Of a stretch of 64,000 nt of DNA, positions 13,201 to 25,949 are shown one piece after another (positions within the stretch are counted from its first letter, which is position 1; every line of letters starts with the position of its first letter). The position numbers and the translations under genes are program-made. The notes under the pieces are model-generated. The model was not told the DNA's origin, ran no database searches, and saw only the letters and a program-made list of their open reading frames with translations. Origin of the DNA: Larus michahellis. Taxonomy: Eukaryota > Chordata > Aves > Charadriiformes > Laridae. Where the stretch lies: NCBI RefSeq assembly GCF_964199755.1, contig NC_133898.1, positions 128,090,224 through 128,154,223 of the forward strand, read 5' to 3'.

Positions 13201-13701
13201 CTACAGAAATCGGTCAGGAAACACGTTTTTTACGCTCTACCGCAGTAAGATTAAGCACCAGGACACCTGCAAAGGGAACCCTGAAGCAGGACAGACCTGG
13301 GACATGGACACAAGCACCCATCTCTCTCCCAGCAGGATAGCGCGGTGTTGGGTTTACATCAAGTCCAGTCCCCAGGATACCCCCTCTCTGGGGCTGTCTA
13401 TGCACAAGGCAGTTACTTGGTCTCGCCACAATGGGAAGCATGCCACTAATACATCAATTAGCAGGGCGTCACAACAGGATAATTAACAGTTTCCCACAGG
13501 GTTGTACTTGGAGTGTCCCAGCCAGGTATGACCCTGTGGGTGTGTGACAAACCCCTGCAGACAGATCTCCTGGACCAATCCCAGCTCCCACCTTGCCGTG
13601 AGGCTGAGATCTGTTTCCTAACACGATGAGAAAGATTTTTCTGGGCTGCCTTTGTCTCGTCAGCTTCCTCTTGCGGCACAACGTCTGCTGTAGGAAAAGC
13701 C

Positions 13702-14034
13702 ATGATCCTCATTTCCCTCCTACCCTCCATTATTCCTCTATATTCCCCTTCCAGGGTCTTTTCCTTATCTGCCACCACCTTCCTGTTTTTCTTCCTCATC
13801 CAGCACCCTCCAGCCTCCCTGGCTCCTGGACCATCGGCTCCTGTCGAAGTGCTTCCTCCTCCTCTAGCTGATGTCCTCCCAGTGATAGCCCCGAGCATCC
13901 CAGGGGATTGCAGGCATCCCACGGGGGCCCCGCTGGGAGAAGGTGGCGGCGGTGACCCCATACCAAAGGAAACGGCGCTGGGAGGAAATGACAACACTGG
14001 ACTACCAGAATATCTCCGAAAATGGCTACCCTAG
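13702..14034 (+). other. unassigned open frame with hydrophobic start and Pro-rich tail
   Basis: This open frame has 110 codons. Residues 1-33 are mostly hydrophobic; then comes a Pro/Ala-rich stretch ending in GLPEYLRKWLP and a TAG. A good acceptor-like sequence (TTTTTCTTCCTCATCCAG) ends just before the Pro-rich part. A different frame starting at 13626 begins MRKIFLGCLCLVSFLL, which also looks like a signal peptide. I could not join the two in a consistent phase. The opposite strand is open here too, so coding evidence is weak. I do not recognise the product. Confidence 0.12.
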
Positions 14035-14940
14035 GGATGCAGAGATAAGCAGAAAAAGCCTCATTTGGTGGGGAAGGAGAAGGAGGTCAGGGCTGTTCAT
14101 CTGAGATGTTTACGTGTCTTCTGGCATAAACACTGGTCTGGGCTTTCCCAGCAGGCGCCAGCATCCTTTTTGGAGTGGGGGAAATGGTTTATACAGCCTC
14201 TGCTCACCTTGGGATGTGCAGCTCAGCACCGTGGCAGCAAGGAAGATGCTCAAGGCCATGGGGAGATAATGTTAGGAGGGCCAAGCCCTGACACAGCAGT
14301 TGTCAAGAAATGGTCCCCTCTTTTTTTGGTGTTTGTTGCCTTGGGTGGGTGCCAGTTCAGGGTCAGGACCTCACTGTATCTGATGCTGATAAGACTCAGG
14401 GCTATCCCTTGCCCCTTTGGTGGGACTTACAGGCACTCGATGCACAGATGGCACCATGGGGACACAGCCCATCCCATGGGACAGCTGCCTGCCTTGTGAG
14501 GACTACCATAGATGATGTCCACCATACACCTTAGTGGGCCAGTCTCAGGAGCCCATGGCTTGTGCAAACAACAGCACATAGTATTTTTCAGCTACAAGTT
14601 CTTGGAGAGGCTAAGAATGCTCCCTGTACTTGAAGCATGCAGCGAGGTCCCTCTGGGAAGACCCCATGGCATTTTGTAAGCTCTCAAAGGTGGGCAACTG
14701 GGTGCTGCCAGAAGCTACCACCACCTCTTTCCCCATCCCACAGGCTCTCCATCCCAGGAACCTCCTGCAGCCAAGTGATGCCCCAGGGTGGGGAACAGGA
14801 ACGAGGACCTAGGGGACAGGCCCTTGGCCCCCACTTCACAGGCATAGCTGGAGATACAAACGGGCTGTGCACAAGGGCTGTGTGTTGGCACATCTGCCTC
14901 CCTTTCCGCAGGTGAAGAAGGCCACCTCTTAGCTAAAGAG

Positions 14941-15250
14941 TCATAGAATGGTTTGGGTTGAAAGGGACCTTAAAGATCATCCAGTGCCACCCCCTGCCAT
15001 GGACAGGGACACCTCCCACCAGACCAGGTTGCTCCAAGCCCCGTCCAACCTGGCCTTGAACACCTCCAGGGATGGGGCAGACACAGCTTCCCTGGGCAAC
15101 CTGGGACAGGGTCTTATGACCCTCACAGTGAAAAATCTCCACGGAGCCTTCTCTTCTCCAGGCTGAACCCCCCCAGCTCTCTCAGCCTGTCCTCACAGCA
15201 GAGGGGCTCCAGACCTCTGATCACCTTCATGGCCCTGAAGACACGCTTCA
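14941..15250 (-). mobile_element. CR1 LINE 3' fragment
   Basis: Starts with the antisense CR1 3' end (TCATAGAATGGTTTGGGTTG) and runs back through the block complementary to the end of the CR1 ORF2 region ('ctctcagcctgtcctcacagcagaggggctcc'). It is 5'-truncated, as is usual for CR1. Confidence 0.9.
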
Positions 15251-18200
15251 ATCTAGCTAGGAAAAAGCCCAGCTGCCAACTTCCTCTCCAAAACTCAAGA
15301 CTTCTCCAAAGTCCCAGAACAGCATAATTTTACGCTTAGGTCTCAGTTTAAATACATGCACGTGACTCCGTTGCAATGAGTTCGAAGCACGCTCACTGTC
15401 TCAGAGCCAGCTCCATCTGCTTTTCCCAAGCTGAACCTGCTGCCTTCCTCCTGCTATATTTATCAGAATGATTTAGTTGGTTGGAAAGTGCCTGGGGAGG
15501 CAGCAGGGGTGGAGAGACCTTGGAAATCAGCCATGGGAGAAAACCTGCAGCCGCCTCCATCCTGATGTGGCTGTTGCGAGATGCTCTCACGTCTCCCTCG
15601 GGGCCATTCCAGTGTAAAGCTGGGAGGTTGCTCATCGTTCGTTGAATTGCTCATGCTCTACAGATAATTTTTAAGTCTTTATTAGCAGCTTTGTGCGTGG
15701 CCAGCTGGGCTTGTTCTCCTTGTCCTAGAGATCTTCTCGTCTCCTAAACCTTCACAATCCTCATCTCCAACTGGAGATTTCCAGGATGAGGTGCCACTTT
15801 TCTTCTGCCCAGGAGACGGTCCAAAGCAATTTGTCCTCCCCCTGTCCCTCAGAAACCACAGGGATAGTCAGCCTAAAATGCTTTTGTCAGAGTTAGGTTG
15901 ATGGTTGGACTCGATGATCTGAAAGGTCCCTTCCAACCTGGGCAATTCTATGATGCTATGAAAATGGGAAGTCTTGCTGATGAAAGCAAGATCAGTGCAT
16001 TTAGAGTACCTAAAAAAGTTTTGACACCTCTATGCGATCCTGTGGCAGTGAGACCAGAGGAAAATAACACGCGAAACCTCTCCAAAAACCCCACAATGAG
16101 AAAGCACAGCGTGCAGCTGCCTTTTGCTCCTCATTTTTTTGCATCCCTTGGCAAAACCTCTTCCCAGCTGGAAGCCCTGCCCGCACCAGCCAGGAGATAC
16201 TCGCTCATATCTCTGTTTGCAGCTGCCGGAGTTGAGCAAGCTTCGCAAGCGATTTCTGCTGCACACCCCAGCACGTGGACTCCTGTTGGGCAACCAGGCT
16301 TGCAGCAACAGAAGCTGAATCCCCTTTGCCGTGGAGATTTTATGGAGCTCAGCTTCCCATTCGTTCCTGCTGCACACCCCCCTTGCATTTCAGTCGCTGA
16401 TATGTTTTTTTTCTTTCTCTGCCGCGATGAAGGAGGGCTCTGCAGTTGCCTTATTTAGCTGCCAGCAAGCACTTTAAATTCTCCAGTTTCTTCAAGGGTC
16501 AATACTTGCTGTGCAACGAGGCTGTTTCCAGCCTGAGCAGGTGACAATGGTATCACCACCGGGCTGGGACTTGATTCAATCTCTCTCCTGTAGACACAGA
16601 TAAGGGTGCTGCAACTCCACTATCTCCTCATCTCCTGATTTTCCTCACTTCTGAAGCGGATCTGCCTTTGTTTCTTTTAGGGAGGGGACCACTCGAGGCT
16701 GCTCAGTGGGGACAGAGGGCAATGACCACATCTGGAGAGGGTTGGGGCTGGAAGTGAGGTGAACCTTCCCTGCTCACCTCTCCCCACTCCCTTGGAGGGA
16801 TGCTGGGGTGAGGGACATTTCCCCATTGGACCTTAAAATGAGATGGGATGAGATGTCTCAGCTCCCTAAAGGTATTTGAGGTCGCAATTCCCAAACAGAC
16901 AGGGGTCGATGTGGTAGAAATCATCCTCCAGGAATGACTCCTGTTCAAAGTGATGGGGCCAGGGCCAGCTTTGGCGATGCTCAGGAGCAGGAGCTGGCTG
17001 ATTCTGCAGTTTTCTGCCTAGCCAAGCAAATGTGCTCCACACACATCCCTTTGTAAAGCCTTCCCGGACCACAAGGTGGCATGAAAAAACAGTGCAGCCT
17101 GAACCGGACTGGTTTCCTCTCCGATCTGGCCTCATCCAGCAAACCAAGAGGTCCCGAGTGGGATCCTGCTGGGATGGAAGGCACAGCGTGTCCCTCCTGC
17201 CCCTGGGAAACTCCACGTTTCCTCGGCTTCCCCGTCCTGCGCAGCTTTTATAAATAAATTAAAACGAAATAAAACTTATTTCCAGTCCGTCCCCACCCGT
17301 ACCCAGGACAGGCTCAGGCTGGCTCTTAGGTACCCGTCTCACCCGGTCCATAGTCCCTCATCACTGACCCTCGGAAAACCCTCCCAGCACTTTGCCCTTC
17401 CTGCCCCAGCTCCTTACGAATGACCCCGATTTCCAGTTCCACCAGTTGTCCTCCTATTTCCATTTCCCCCCCTGAGGCTCATGTATAAACAAAGCAAAGA
17501 ACAGGGAAAAACAGGGTTACCAGGAGAAAATGGGTCCCGGGTGGCCAGCGGCGTGTGATGGACCCGCAGACGTCACCAAGAGCCTGGCACGGTGCCTGAT
17601 GAGATAACCTTTCACTGAAGCACCAAAACCCACCCATTTCCGAGGAATCTTGGGACATTTCCCTTCCTGCCAGGAGCCAGCAACCCTTCTAGCTTTGCGG
17701 GCAGGCAAAGGGTGCAGGCAGCATGGCCAAGTGGTTGCAGCAGGGCTTCCCATGGGTCAGGACTGCTCATTTCTCCAACAGGACTCACCACGGGATGGAC
17801 CCTTTGTGCGTCAGTTTCCCTTCTGCAAAGTGGACACTGATAATGGCTCTGCAGAGAAACAGATATCTCCTTGAACCTGAATTCTACACATACAAGACAC
17901 AGCCTCCATTCCTATATCGTCTAGCAAACCCAAACACAATAAAGGACAAATATTTTGGCCTAAGGACCCCCCCCAATGTGTGTTTCATGCTGTGAGCAGG
18001 AGACATCAAGAGATGGAGATAAATTTGGTGGCACAGATAAGAGTCTGGGCGTCTCTTTGAATAGACAAGGGAAAGTACAGCTTTGTTCCTTGGCCAGACG
18101 CTTTGGGAAAGCATCTTCCCAACCCTGTACCATGACGGAAGACTCACTTGAGTGTAGGAGCAAGACCCATCAACCAAGAACTCACTTTGCTCAGGGTCTT

Positions 18201-19232
18201 GTCTTGGCCTCGGTTAACCTCCGAGCCTGCAGAGAAAGGCCAAAATCATTAACCACTCCCCAAAAAAGCTGTGCCCAGAGCTCTCCCTGTAAAGTCAGGA
18301 TGTCAAAGTTGCTCTTGATGGAAGGCACTGACATGCTGGTCCTGCAGAAGAGGAAAGGACACGAAGAGAGGTTTTTGCTTTATCGATCCCTCTGTCCAGC
18401 ACCCCCAGAAAAATGCTCTGGATGCAAATTTTCATGGCGCGTGTCACTGCCCCCATGTCTCTCTCACTTCTTCTTTCCAGTGGATTTCCTCCTCCGAGGC
18501 CAGCTGGAGGTTTCTTTTTGAAGCACAAGAGCTGTCCCCATCCTTGGCTTTTCTTACGCAAACCTGTCATCTGAGTGTGGGGTGACCACAGAGGGGCACA
18601 GAGGGGAAGTCAGCTCCTGCTTTCTCTCACAAGCCAGGACAGAAAAACAGAGATTGCGGCTCGAAAGCACAACCTCAGCAAGTGACAGAGGGATGAGGTC
18701 AGGATCAGGCACCCAGGGAGAGCAGCTGAGATCCCAGTGCTTACCACCACTCTTGAATTTCATGGAGGGTGGGGTATGGTAGTAGCAAGACCAAAGTCAG
18801 GCATGTACCACAAAGGGAAATGACGTCACAGCATCTGCCCCAAAGCATCTGAACCCACCTGAAACCTTGGATGGAAAGCACATTGGGAAGGTGCCCTAGA
18901 GGTAAGGTGTTTCCCAAGAGGAACATTTTGGTCTACTTGGGACCATAGAAGATGTCCCACCAAGCCCCATGTTGAGGGCGAGGCAGGACTGAGGAGCTGG
19001 CCCAGCCCAAAGAGCTGAGGAAGAAGGCCCCTTTATGGGGAACAGGGTAGATGGAAAAAGTTACTGGAAACTGAAAAATCAGACAGAGTTGTGGATCAAA
19101 ATAATCAGTCCTGGACTGCTAAACACAGAGGTCAGCCTCTGGCTCCAAGAGTGCCACAGTCAAAAATTGCCAGGAGAGCTGGCCAGAGAGGTCTGGCCAC
19201 ACTGAGTTATAATTGAGCAGTAATGTTCACAC
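15251..19232. other. intergenic region, no convincing gene
   Basis: Holds one short CR1 tail (15883-15960). A minus-strand open stretch at 16866-17003 with an acceptor-like upstream end encodes an unrecognised 45-residue tail. An AT-rich stretch with TATA-like text lies at about 17247-17275. An open frame of 181 codons at 17976-18521 shows no recognisable domain. None of these is supported well enough to call a gene. Confidence 0.45.
15883..15960 (+). mobile_element. CR1 LINE 3' tail fragment
   Basis: A short piece with 'gttggactcgatgatctgaaaggtcccttccaacc' and a terminal 'attctatgatgctatg', the sense 3' end of a CR1 subfamily. Confidence 0.85.
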
Positions 19233-19735
19233 CATAGAATCATTTATTTTGGAAAAGACCTTTAAGATCATCAAGTCCAACCATTAACCTAGCACTGCCA
19301 AGTCCACCACTAAACCATGTCCCTCAGCACCACATCTACATGTCTTTTAAATACCTTCAGGGATGGCAACTCCACCACTTTCCTGGGCAGACCGTTCCAA
19401 TGCTTAATAACCCTGTCAGTGAGGAAATTTTTCCTAATATCCATCCTAAACCTCCCCTGGGGCAACTTGAGGCCGTTTCCTCTTGTCCCATCGCCTGTTC
19501 CTTGGGAGAAGAGACCCACCCCCTCTGGCTACCCCCTCCTTTCAGGGAGAGAGTCGTCTCCCCTCAGCCTCCTCTTCTCCAGGCCGAACACCCCCAGCTC
19601 CCTCAGCCGCTCCTCACAAGACTTGTGCTCCAGACCCCTCACCAGCTCCGTTGCCCTTCTCTGGACACGCTCCACCACCTCAGTGTCTTTCTTGTGGTGA
19701 GGGGACCAAAACTGGACACAGTATTTGAGGTACAA
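19233..19735 (-). mobile_element. CR1 LINE 3' fragment
   Basis: About 500 bp of antisense CR1. It begins 'catagaatcatttattttggaaaagacc' and contains the 'ccaccactaaaccatgtccctcagcacc' block of the same subfamily as the copy at 38898. Confidence 0.88.
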
Positions 19736-20056
19736 AGGTCTGTCTCAAATCAGATGTGGGATGAGTTTTGCTCTCAGCCTCTTACATGCCAGACATGAAG
19801 AGAGACATTTCCACCTTCAGATGAGAGCAGTTCGGCACTTCCTTGGGCACAGCATAGGCTTAGCACAGCTGATTGTGTTTGCTTGAAGTCAAAGGAGGGG
19901 AGACACCCCAGGAAGTTGAGACGGATGAAACAAGGGAACCAAGGAGAGCTTTTCAGTAGAAAATATGGAAGATACTGTTCATATTTAATTTAGAGAAGGA
20001 TTTTTCCCCTTGTTAGAGCCAAGGATCAGTTTTGTCACTGTGCAAAGTGACAAAAG

Positions 20057-20540
20057 CACAAGAAGGACATGGAGCTGTTGGAGCGGGGCCAGAGGAGGCC
20101 CCGGAGATGCTGGGAGGGCTGGAGCCCCTCTGCTGGGAGGACAGGCTGAGAGAGCTGGGGGGGTTCAGCCTGGAGAGGAGAAGGCTCCGCGGAGACCTTC
20201 CAGCCCCTTCCAGTCCCTCCAGGGGCTCCAGGAAAGCTGGGGAGGGACTCTGGAGCAGGGAGGGGAGCCATGGGATGAGGGGGGATGGTTTTAAACTGAA
20301 AGAGTGGAGATTTAGATGAGATATTCTGAAGAAATTCTTTGCTGTGGGGGTGGTGAGCCCCTGGCGCAGGTTGCCTAGAGAAGCTGTGGCTGCCCCATCC
20401 CTGGAGGGGTTCAAGGCCAGGTTGGACGGGGCTTGGAGCAACCTGGTCTGGTGGGAGGTGTCCCTGCCCAGGGCAAGGGGGTGGCACTGGATGATCTTTA
20501 AGATTCCTTCCAACCCAAACCATTCTGCGATTCTATGATG
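20057..20540 (+). mobile_element. CR1 LINE 3' fragment
   Basis: Sense orientation, from 'cacaagaaggacatggagctg' to the terminal 'attctgcgattctatgatg'. It is nearly identical over long blocks to the copies at 21204-21828 (opposite strand) and 23010-23608, so these belong to one relatively young subfamily. Confidence 0.92.
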
Positions 20541-21203
20541 GAGCAAGAGGCTGGACAGGCTGCTTCAGCTGCTAGTTCAGCAAGGGGGCTGCGTGCTCCT
20601 GTTGTAGATGAGAGATAAAAAAAACACCGCAATGCCGTGGTGATGACAGTGGAGAAGGTTTATTGAGGGCAGAGCATGTTTTTTTAAGAATTTTCCTTCG
20701 CCCTTTGCAGGTTTGTCCCAAAAAGCAACAGCACTCGGCTGTGCCATAATGGCATCAGCAGAGCTAAAGCTGACAACTGAGCCTGGATTTCCATCCATGC
20801 AGTAATGTAGGTGGAAACTGGGGGCGTCTTGGTGTTCTCCAACCCCTGTACACCCCTTTTGCCTTACACTGCTGATGGTCCTCAAGAAGCTGAAGGCCCC
20901 TTCTAGATCTGGAGGATCTTGCAGCATCCTCGTCCCTATTCCCTGTGAATCCTTGCAAACAGGGAACTCCGGTTATGCAAACCCGTAGTGCCTGGTGACT
21001 CAGCCGAGCTCACGAGGAAGCGGGTGACTTTGCTGGGAGGTGACTCAGGAATGGGTGACATAAGCAAAATGCTTCTTCCCACCATTGCTGGGACAAACAG
21101 AATCCAGATCTGGGTGAGCAGAGGGATGGTGAGGTCAGAGCCTGCTGACCCTGGCTGGGTTTGGGGTGGCAATGGCAGGGCTATTGTTTGCTCCTGAAAA
21201 GTT

Positions 21204-21828
21204 TCATAGAATCACAGAATGGTTTGGGTTGGAAGGGACCTTCAAGATCATCCAGTTCCAACCCCCTGCCCTGGGCAGGGACACCTCCCACCAGACCAGG
21301 TTGCTCCAAGCCCCGGCCAACCTGGCCTTGAACCCCTCCAGGGATGGGGCACCCACAGCTTCTCTGGGCAACCTGGGCCAGGGGCTCACCACCCTCACAC
21401 CAAAGAATTTCTTCCTGATATCTCATCTAAATCTCCCCTCTTCCAGTGTAAAACCTTTCCTTCTCCTCCCATGGCTCCCCTCCCTGCTCCAGAGTCCCTC
21501 CCCAGCTTTCCTGGAGCCCCTTGAGGGACTGGCAGGGGCTGGAAGGTCTCCGTGGAGCCTTCTCTTCTCCAGGCTGAACCCCCCCAGCTCTCTCAGCCTG
21601 TCCTCCCAGCAGAGGGGCTCCAGCCCTCCCAGCATCTCCGGGGCCTCCTCTGGCCCCGCTCCAACAGCTCCGTGTCTCTCCTGTGCCGAGGCCCCAGCGC
21701 TGGAGGCAGCACTGCAGGGGGGTCTCCCCCGAGCGCAGCAGAGGGGCAGAATCCCCCCGTCGTCCTGCTGCCCACGCTGCTGGGGATGCAGCCCAGGATG
21801 CAGGTGGCCTTTGTGGGCAGCAGAGCTC
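21204..21828 (-). mobile_element. CR1 LINE 3' fragment
   Basis: Antisense, about 625 bp, one of the longest copies here. It forms an inverted pair with the copy at 20057-20540, separated by about 660 bp. Confidence 0.93.
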
Positions 21829-22464
21829 ATTTTCTGTCTGGGCAAAAAAATCTCGTCAACATACCCCCATCTGCTACTGAAAAAGCCTAAATCCAGCAGA
21901 ATTAGCCAATAGCCGGTTTGGTGAGTATGAAAGCATATTTTAGTGAATTTTTTAAAGCCGTGTGCTCCAGCAGTAGCTCTGGCAGCTGTTGAAAGCTTGG
22001 AGAGTGAGGATTGGAACTCAGGATGTCCCAGCTCCCATGGAGAGGTGAGAATTATGTCAGTGTCTACCCCTTCCAGCAAGGATTTACCAGGCAGGGTTAC
22101 GGCTTTATAAAATCCTGCTTACCAGTCGCCCTGGGCAAGTTACTTACTATGGCAGCCGATCATGCCGTAATAACCGTTATTATCCCCATGAAAACCCAAC
22201 CGATGAGTCACGGGAGATGCTCTGCCGCTGGCGAGGGCACGCAACTCAGCTGCAAATTCTACAGGAGCAATTAGATGGCTGTTAGGGACACAGACATAAC
22301 TCACATTTGAATAAATTAGTTTGCAAATATGGGCACAAGATGTACACCTGATGTACCCTTTCAAATCACTGAGACAATGCTTTTCTATTTTGCAGATGAA
22401 AAACCCAAATATGTTGTCTAAAATGACACGGATGACCAATCTAGACTAGCTAATTGTCAATTTA

Positions 22465-22520
22465 GAATCATAGAATCTTCATGGTTGGAAGGGACCTTTG
22501 AGATCATGGAGTCCAACCAT
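22465..22520 (-). mobile_element. CR1 LINE 3' tail fragment
   Basis: Only the extreme 3' end is present ('gaatcatagaatcttcatggttggaagggacc'), followed by a short ACAC/A-rich run. Confidence 0.8.
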
Positions 22521-23009
22521 ACACACACAAAAAAAAAACCCCTACAATCTCTATTTGTTTCAATTTAAAGGAATAAATGCTGATACCCAGCCTTGAAGTG
22601 ACATCTTTTAGGCCAAAAATGCATTTTTATTTCATTACTCTCATTAATCCCATTAATTCGTTTATTTAATTTATTTCCCAAGTGGCTCTTGTTGGGTAAC
22701 CTGCAATATTTTGTAGATTAGGTTGTTCAACGCCCAATGACAAGATGACTGGGAAGTGGAAAACTGTCATTGAGAAGGGCAATGTTGACTTTTGAGAGTG
22801 AATTGTGATGCCTGAACAGGGACATGAAGTCAGGAATAAAAATGTGAAGGAAGGAGGAGAGGGCAGGAATATTAAAGACCTGAAAGAGCAAATTCTGTAG
22901 TTTGGGAAGGAAAATTTTAGTGTTTAAAAGTGGCTGACAAAGTTGAATTTGGAAAAATCTGGGTGGATACACACAGAAGGAGGTCTGGTGAGCTGGCAAT
23001 GCGGGCTTT

Positions 23010-23608
23010 CAGCCCAGAAAACCAAACACATCCTGGGCTGCATCAAAAGAAGCGTGGGCAGCAGGTCGAGAGAGGTGATTCTACCCCTCTACTCCACTCT
23101 GGTGAGACCCCACCTGGAGTACTGCGCCCAGCTCTGGAGTCCTCAGCACAAGAAGGACATGGAGCTGTTGGAGCGGGGCCAGAGGAGGCCCCGGAGATGC
23201 TGGGAGGGCTGGAGCCCCTCTGCTGGGAGGACAGGCTGAGAGAGCTGGGGGGGTTCAGCCTGGAGAAGAGAAGGCTCCGCGGAGACCTTCCAGCCCCTGC
23301 CAGTCCCTAAAGGGGCTCCAGGAAAGCTGGGGAGGGGAGCCATGGGATGAGGGGGAATGTTTTTACACTGAAAGAAGGGAGATCGAGATTAGATATTAGA
23401 AAGAGACTCTTCACTGTGAGGGTGGTGAGCCCCTCTCCCAGGTTGCCCAGAGAAGCTGTGGCTGCCCCATCCCTGGAGGGGTTCAAGGCCAGGTTGGATG
23501 GGGCTTGGAGCAACCTGGTCTGGTGGGAGGTGTCCCTGCCCAGGGCAGGGGGTTGGAACTAGGTGATCTTTAAGGTCACTTCCAACCCAAACCGTTCTGT
23601 GATTCTAA
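23010..23608 (+). mobile_element. CR1 LINE 3' fragment
   Basis: Sense orientation, extending further 5' than its neighbours ('atcctgggctgcatcaaaagaagcgtgggcagcagg'), which is the end of the reverse-transcriptase ORF region, and ending 'ccgttctgtgattctaac'. Confidence 0.92.
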
Positions 23609-25949
23609 CTATGCGGCGCAGGCTTTGGGGTCAGGGAGGAGCGCGCTTCACTCCTATCCTAAGCCAAGCCAAGCTCTTTGCTTATTAAATAAATCTGCAT
23701 TTCCTCCCCTTGTCCTAAGCAATAATGATTTTAAACCCTGGAGATGAAAAAAAAAAAACACCAACACACCCGCATTATTTAGGACTTTTTTTTTTTTGTG
23801 GGAAATGCATAGAAAGTTTTTTTCTTGACCTTAGAGGTGTTGGTCCTGCAGCAGCTTCATCAGGAGCTATTTGCTGCCTAATGTTGAAGCATGAGTCAAT
23901 CAGCAGTGATTTAACAAGTGATAAGAGAAGGTTGCCTGAGACCTCCTGGCTGTTTTCCTTATCTCGTTTCTGTAGTGGTGGATTTTGCTCCAAAGGCTGA
24001 AGCCTGCCATGGTCTGAGCACCATTTATTTATCTGATACACTAAAACAATCCCACAAAGGCAAAAAAAAGGGGGTTGTTTCATGCCTGGTTTGGGCGCCC
24101 AAGGGATTTACAGGCTCCCTGGAGAGCATCTCTAACCAGGAAACTCCTGGCTGCAGTCAGCTTTGTACATAAAGCAACTTATCTCAAAAATTAGCATGTT
24201 TTCAGCCCAAACCGACTGAGAAAGGGATGGTGACTTCAACACTTCCCCAAAGAGGTCAGAAAGGCCATCAGTCCCTGTAAAGTTTTAATTCATACTTTCA
24301 GTTCTTGAAAAGAGACGCGAAATAGATGCAGAAAAACAGTCGGCTGCTCCCCCCGGAACAAACAGCGGAGGAGGTGGGCATATCCGGAAGGATGGGCACC
24401 GCAATGCCCCACAACAGACTTAAAGGTGTTTTATAGGAATGCACGAATTTAGAATTGCTAATATGCAACTTGCAGGCTGAAATCTGTTTGGAAATAAGGA
24501 GGTGTTGGGGATAAAGAGGAAAATGCAGTAAGTTACGGGGAAAAACGAGCATCATTGATGTCCTGACTCCAGCTCCTCAGCGTAACACACCGTGGCCGCA
24601 TGGCTAGTGGCGCTGAGGATTTCTAAGCCAGAAAGTACAAAGGGCAGGGCGAAAACTGGGTTATTTTGCCCGTGTTTTATGTCAACAAAACCTCCCAGGC
24701 AACAGAGAAAACTACAAAATCAAACAGTAATGGGCAGAGTAAAGAAGTCCTGTGGGAATCAGAGGGATGTTAGGGTTAGTTAGGTTACAAGTGATTTATT
24801 TATTTTTTTTATTATTATTTTAGTCACCAAGGCATAAATAAATACATAGTGAAGGGCTTTACTCTTAGCTAGTTGAGAAATATATGTAAAGGTCTATATG
24901 TCCAAGAATTTAGACCAAGAATCCAACCAAGGCCAGATTGGCCGGGGCTTGGAGCAACCTGGTCTGGTGGGAGGTGTCCCTGCCCAGGGCAGGGGGTTGG
25001 AACTGGATGATCTTTAAGGTCCTTTCCAACCCAAACCATTCTATGATTCCATGATTTTGTGACCTTTGCACACAGTGTATCGAAGCATAAATTCACTTAA
25101 ACACAGCAACAACATCTCCAATTTTACCGCCTAAATACCGCAGTCTAGTGTATTCAATATTGTTTTTCTGATTTTTTTTTTTTTCCATCACTTCACTAGG
25201 AAGGCTTCTAAACCAAAAAAAAAAAAAAAATCAATCTTTAAAATGTGCATGTGACCCCCAAAAATGATTGGATATAAACAGCAGCAGGGAAAAAAAAAAA
25301 AACAACTATACTCGCTGATTTTCTGAAGGAAATATATAACAAAGCTTGCAAAAAGTAGAATGCAAACACTAAAGCCTGTGTAAAGGTATGTAAATGAGGC
25401 ACAATGCTTGTAAAAACCCAACCCAGGGAGAGGGGTCTCACCAGCTGCCAAGGGGTGCGTTTGTTACCTTGCAGAAACGCTCTCAGGTGGCTGGAGAGAT
25501 GGGGGCAGCCTTGCCCAGGTGCTGCAGACAAAGCTGGGAAGAAATGGGGGCTAATCATCTGGTTTTATTCCATCCCTTTTGGCATCTCCTCGTACCCTGC
25601 CAGAAAGTCTGAGCTCCTACAAGGCATCTAAAGCTGCCTGAAAGTCTGGAGAAGCCAGACAGTAGTATTGCATCCCTCTGGCCTTTGGGGACCAAACTTT
25701 CTGCTCTATCCCTGAAGCACCATGGACCATCCCTGCTTGTCTCAGTTCCTGCTGACAAGGTCCCAGGGTTCCCCTTTTCAATATCTGAAATAAGTCCCAA
25801 GTGATTCCCTTCCCAGACATCGCAAAGCTTTGGTTTTCCACGCCGGCTGCTGGGTTTTAGCAGAATTTTGCTCACTTATTAGAGCTGTTATTTTCTATTC
25901 CAGGGCAAACAGTCTGTCCATTTCTGAGGGTGGTGGGGAATGTATTTTA
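23609..25949. other. intergenic region, no gene seen
   Basis: Contains A- and T-rich runs (about 23749-23758, 23787-23798, 25171-25184, 25217-25229, 25291-25302) and one CR1 fragment at 24929-25056. No exon, promoter or RNA gene is recognisable. Confidence 0.5.
24929..25056 (+). mobile_element. CR1 LINE 3' fragment
   Basis: Short sense copy from 'aaggccagattggccggggcttggagcaacc' to 'attctatgattccatgat'. Confidence 0.88.

Larger units (their letters stand above)
3832..14940. other. intergenic region, no convincing gene
   Basis: No exon could be recognised. Contents seen: a (TG)9 microsatellite at 4413-4430; an AT-rich patch at about 5061-5100; a G-rich patch at about 6330-6390; a weak, old CR1-like stretch at 10214-10292; an A23-type tract at about 10562-10584; and a GC-richer stretch at about 10620-11330 that is open on both strands and may be regulatory. 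Several open frames of 170-226 codons occur, but they lack recognisable domains or splice context, so I treat them as chance. Confidence 0.5.

Noticed and set aside
15898-16458. Plus-strand open frame of 186 codons
   Set aside because: It starts inside a CR1 tail and continues into unrelated DNA; no protein similarity recognised.
17976-18521. Plus-strand open frame of 181 codons with several cysteines
   Set aside because: The cysteine spacing fits no defensin or other family I know, and no promoter or splice context was found.
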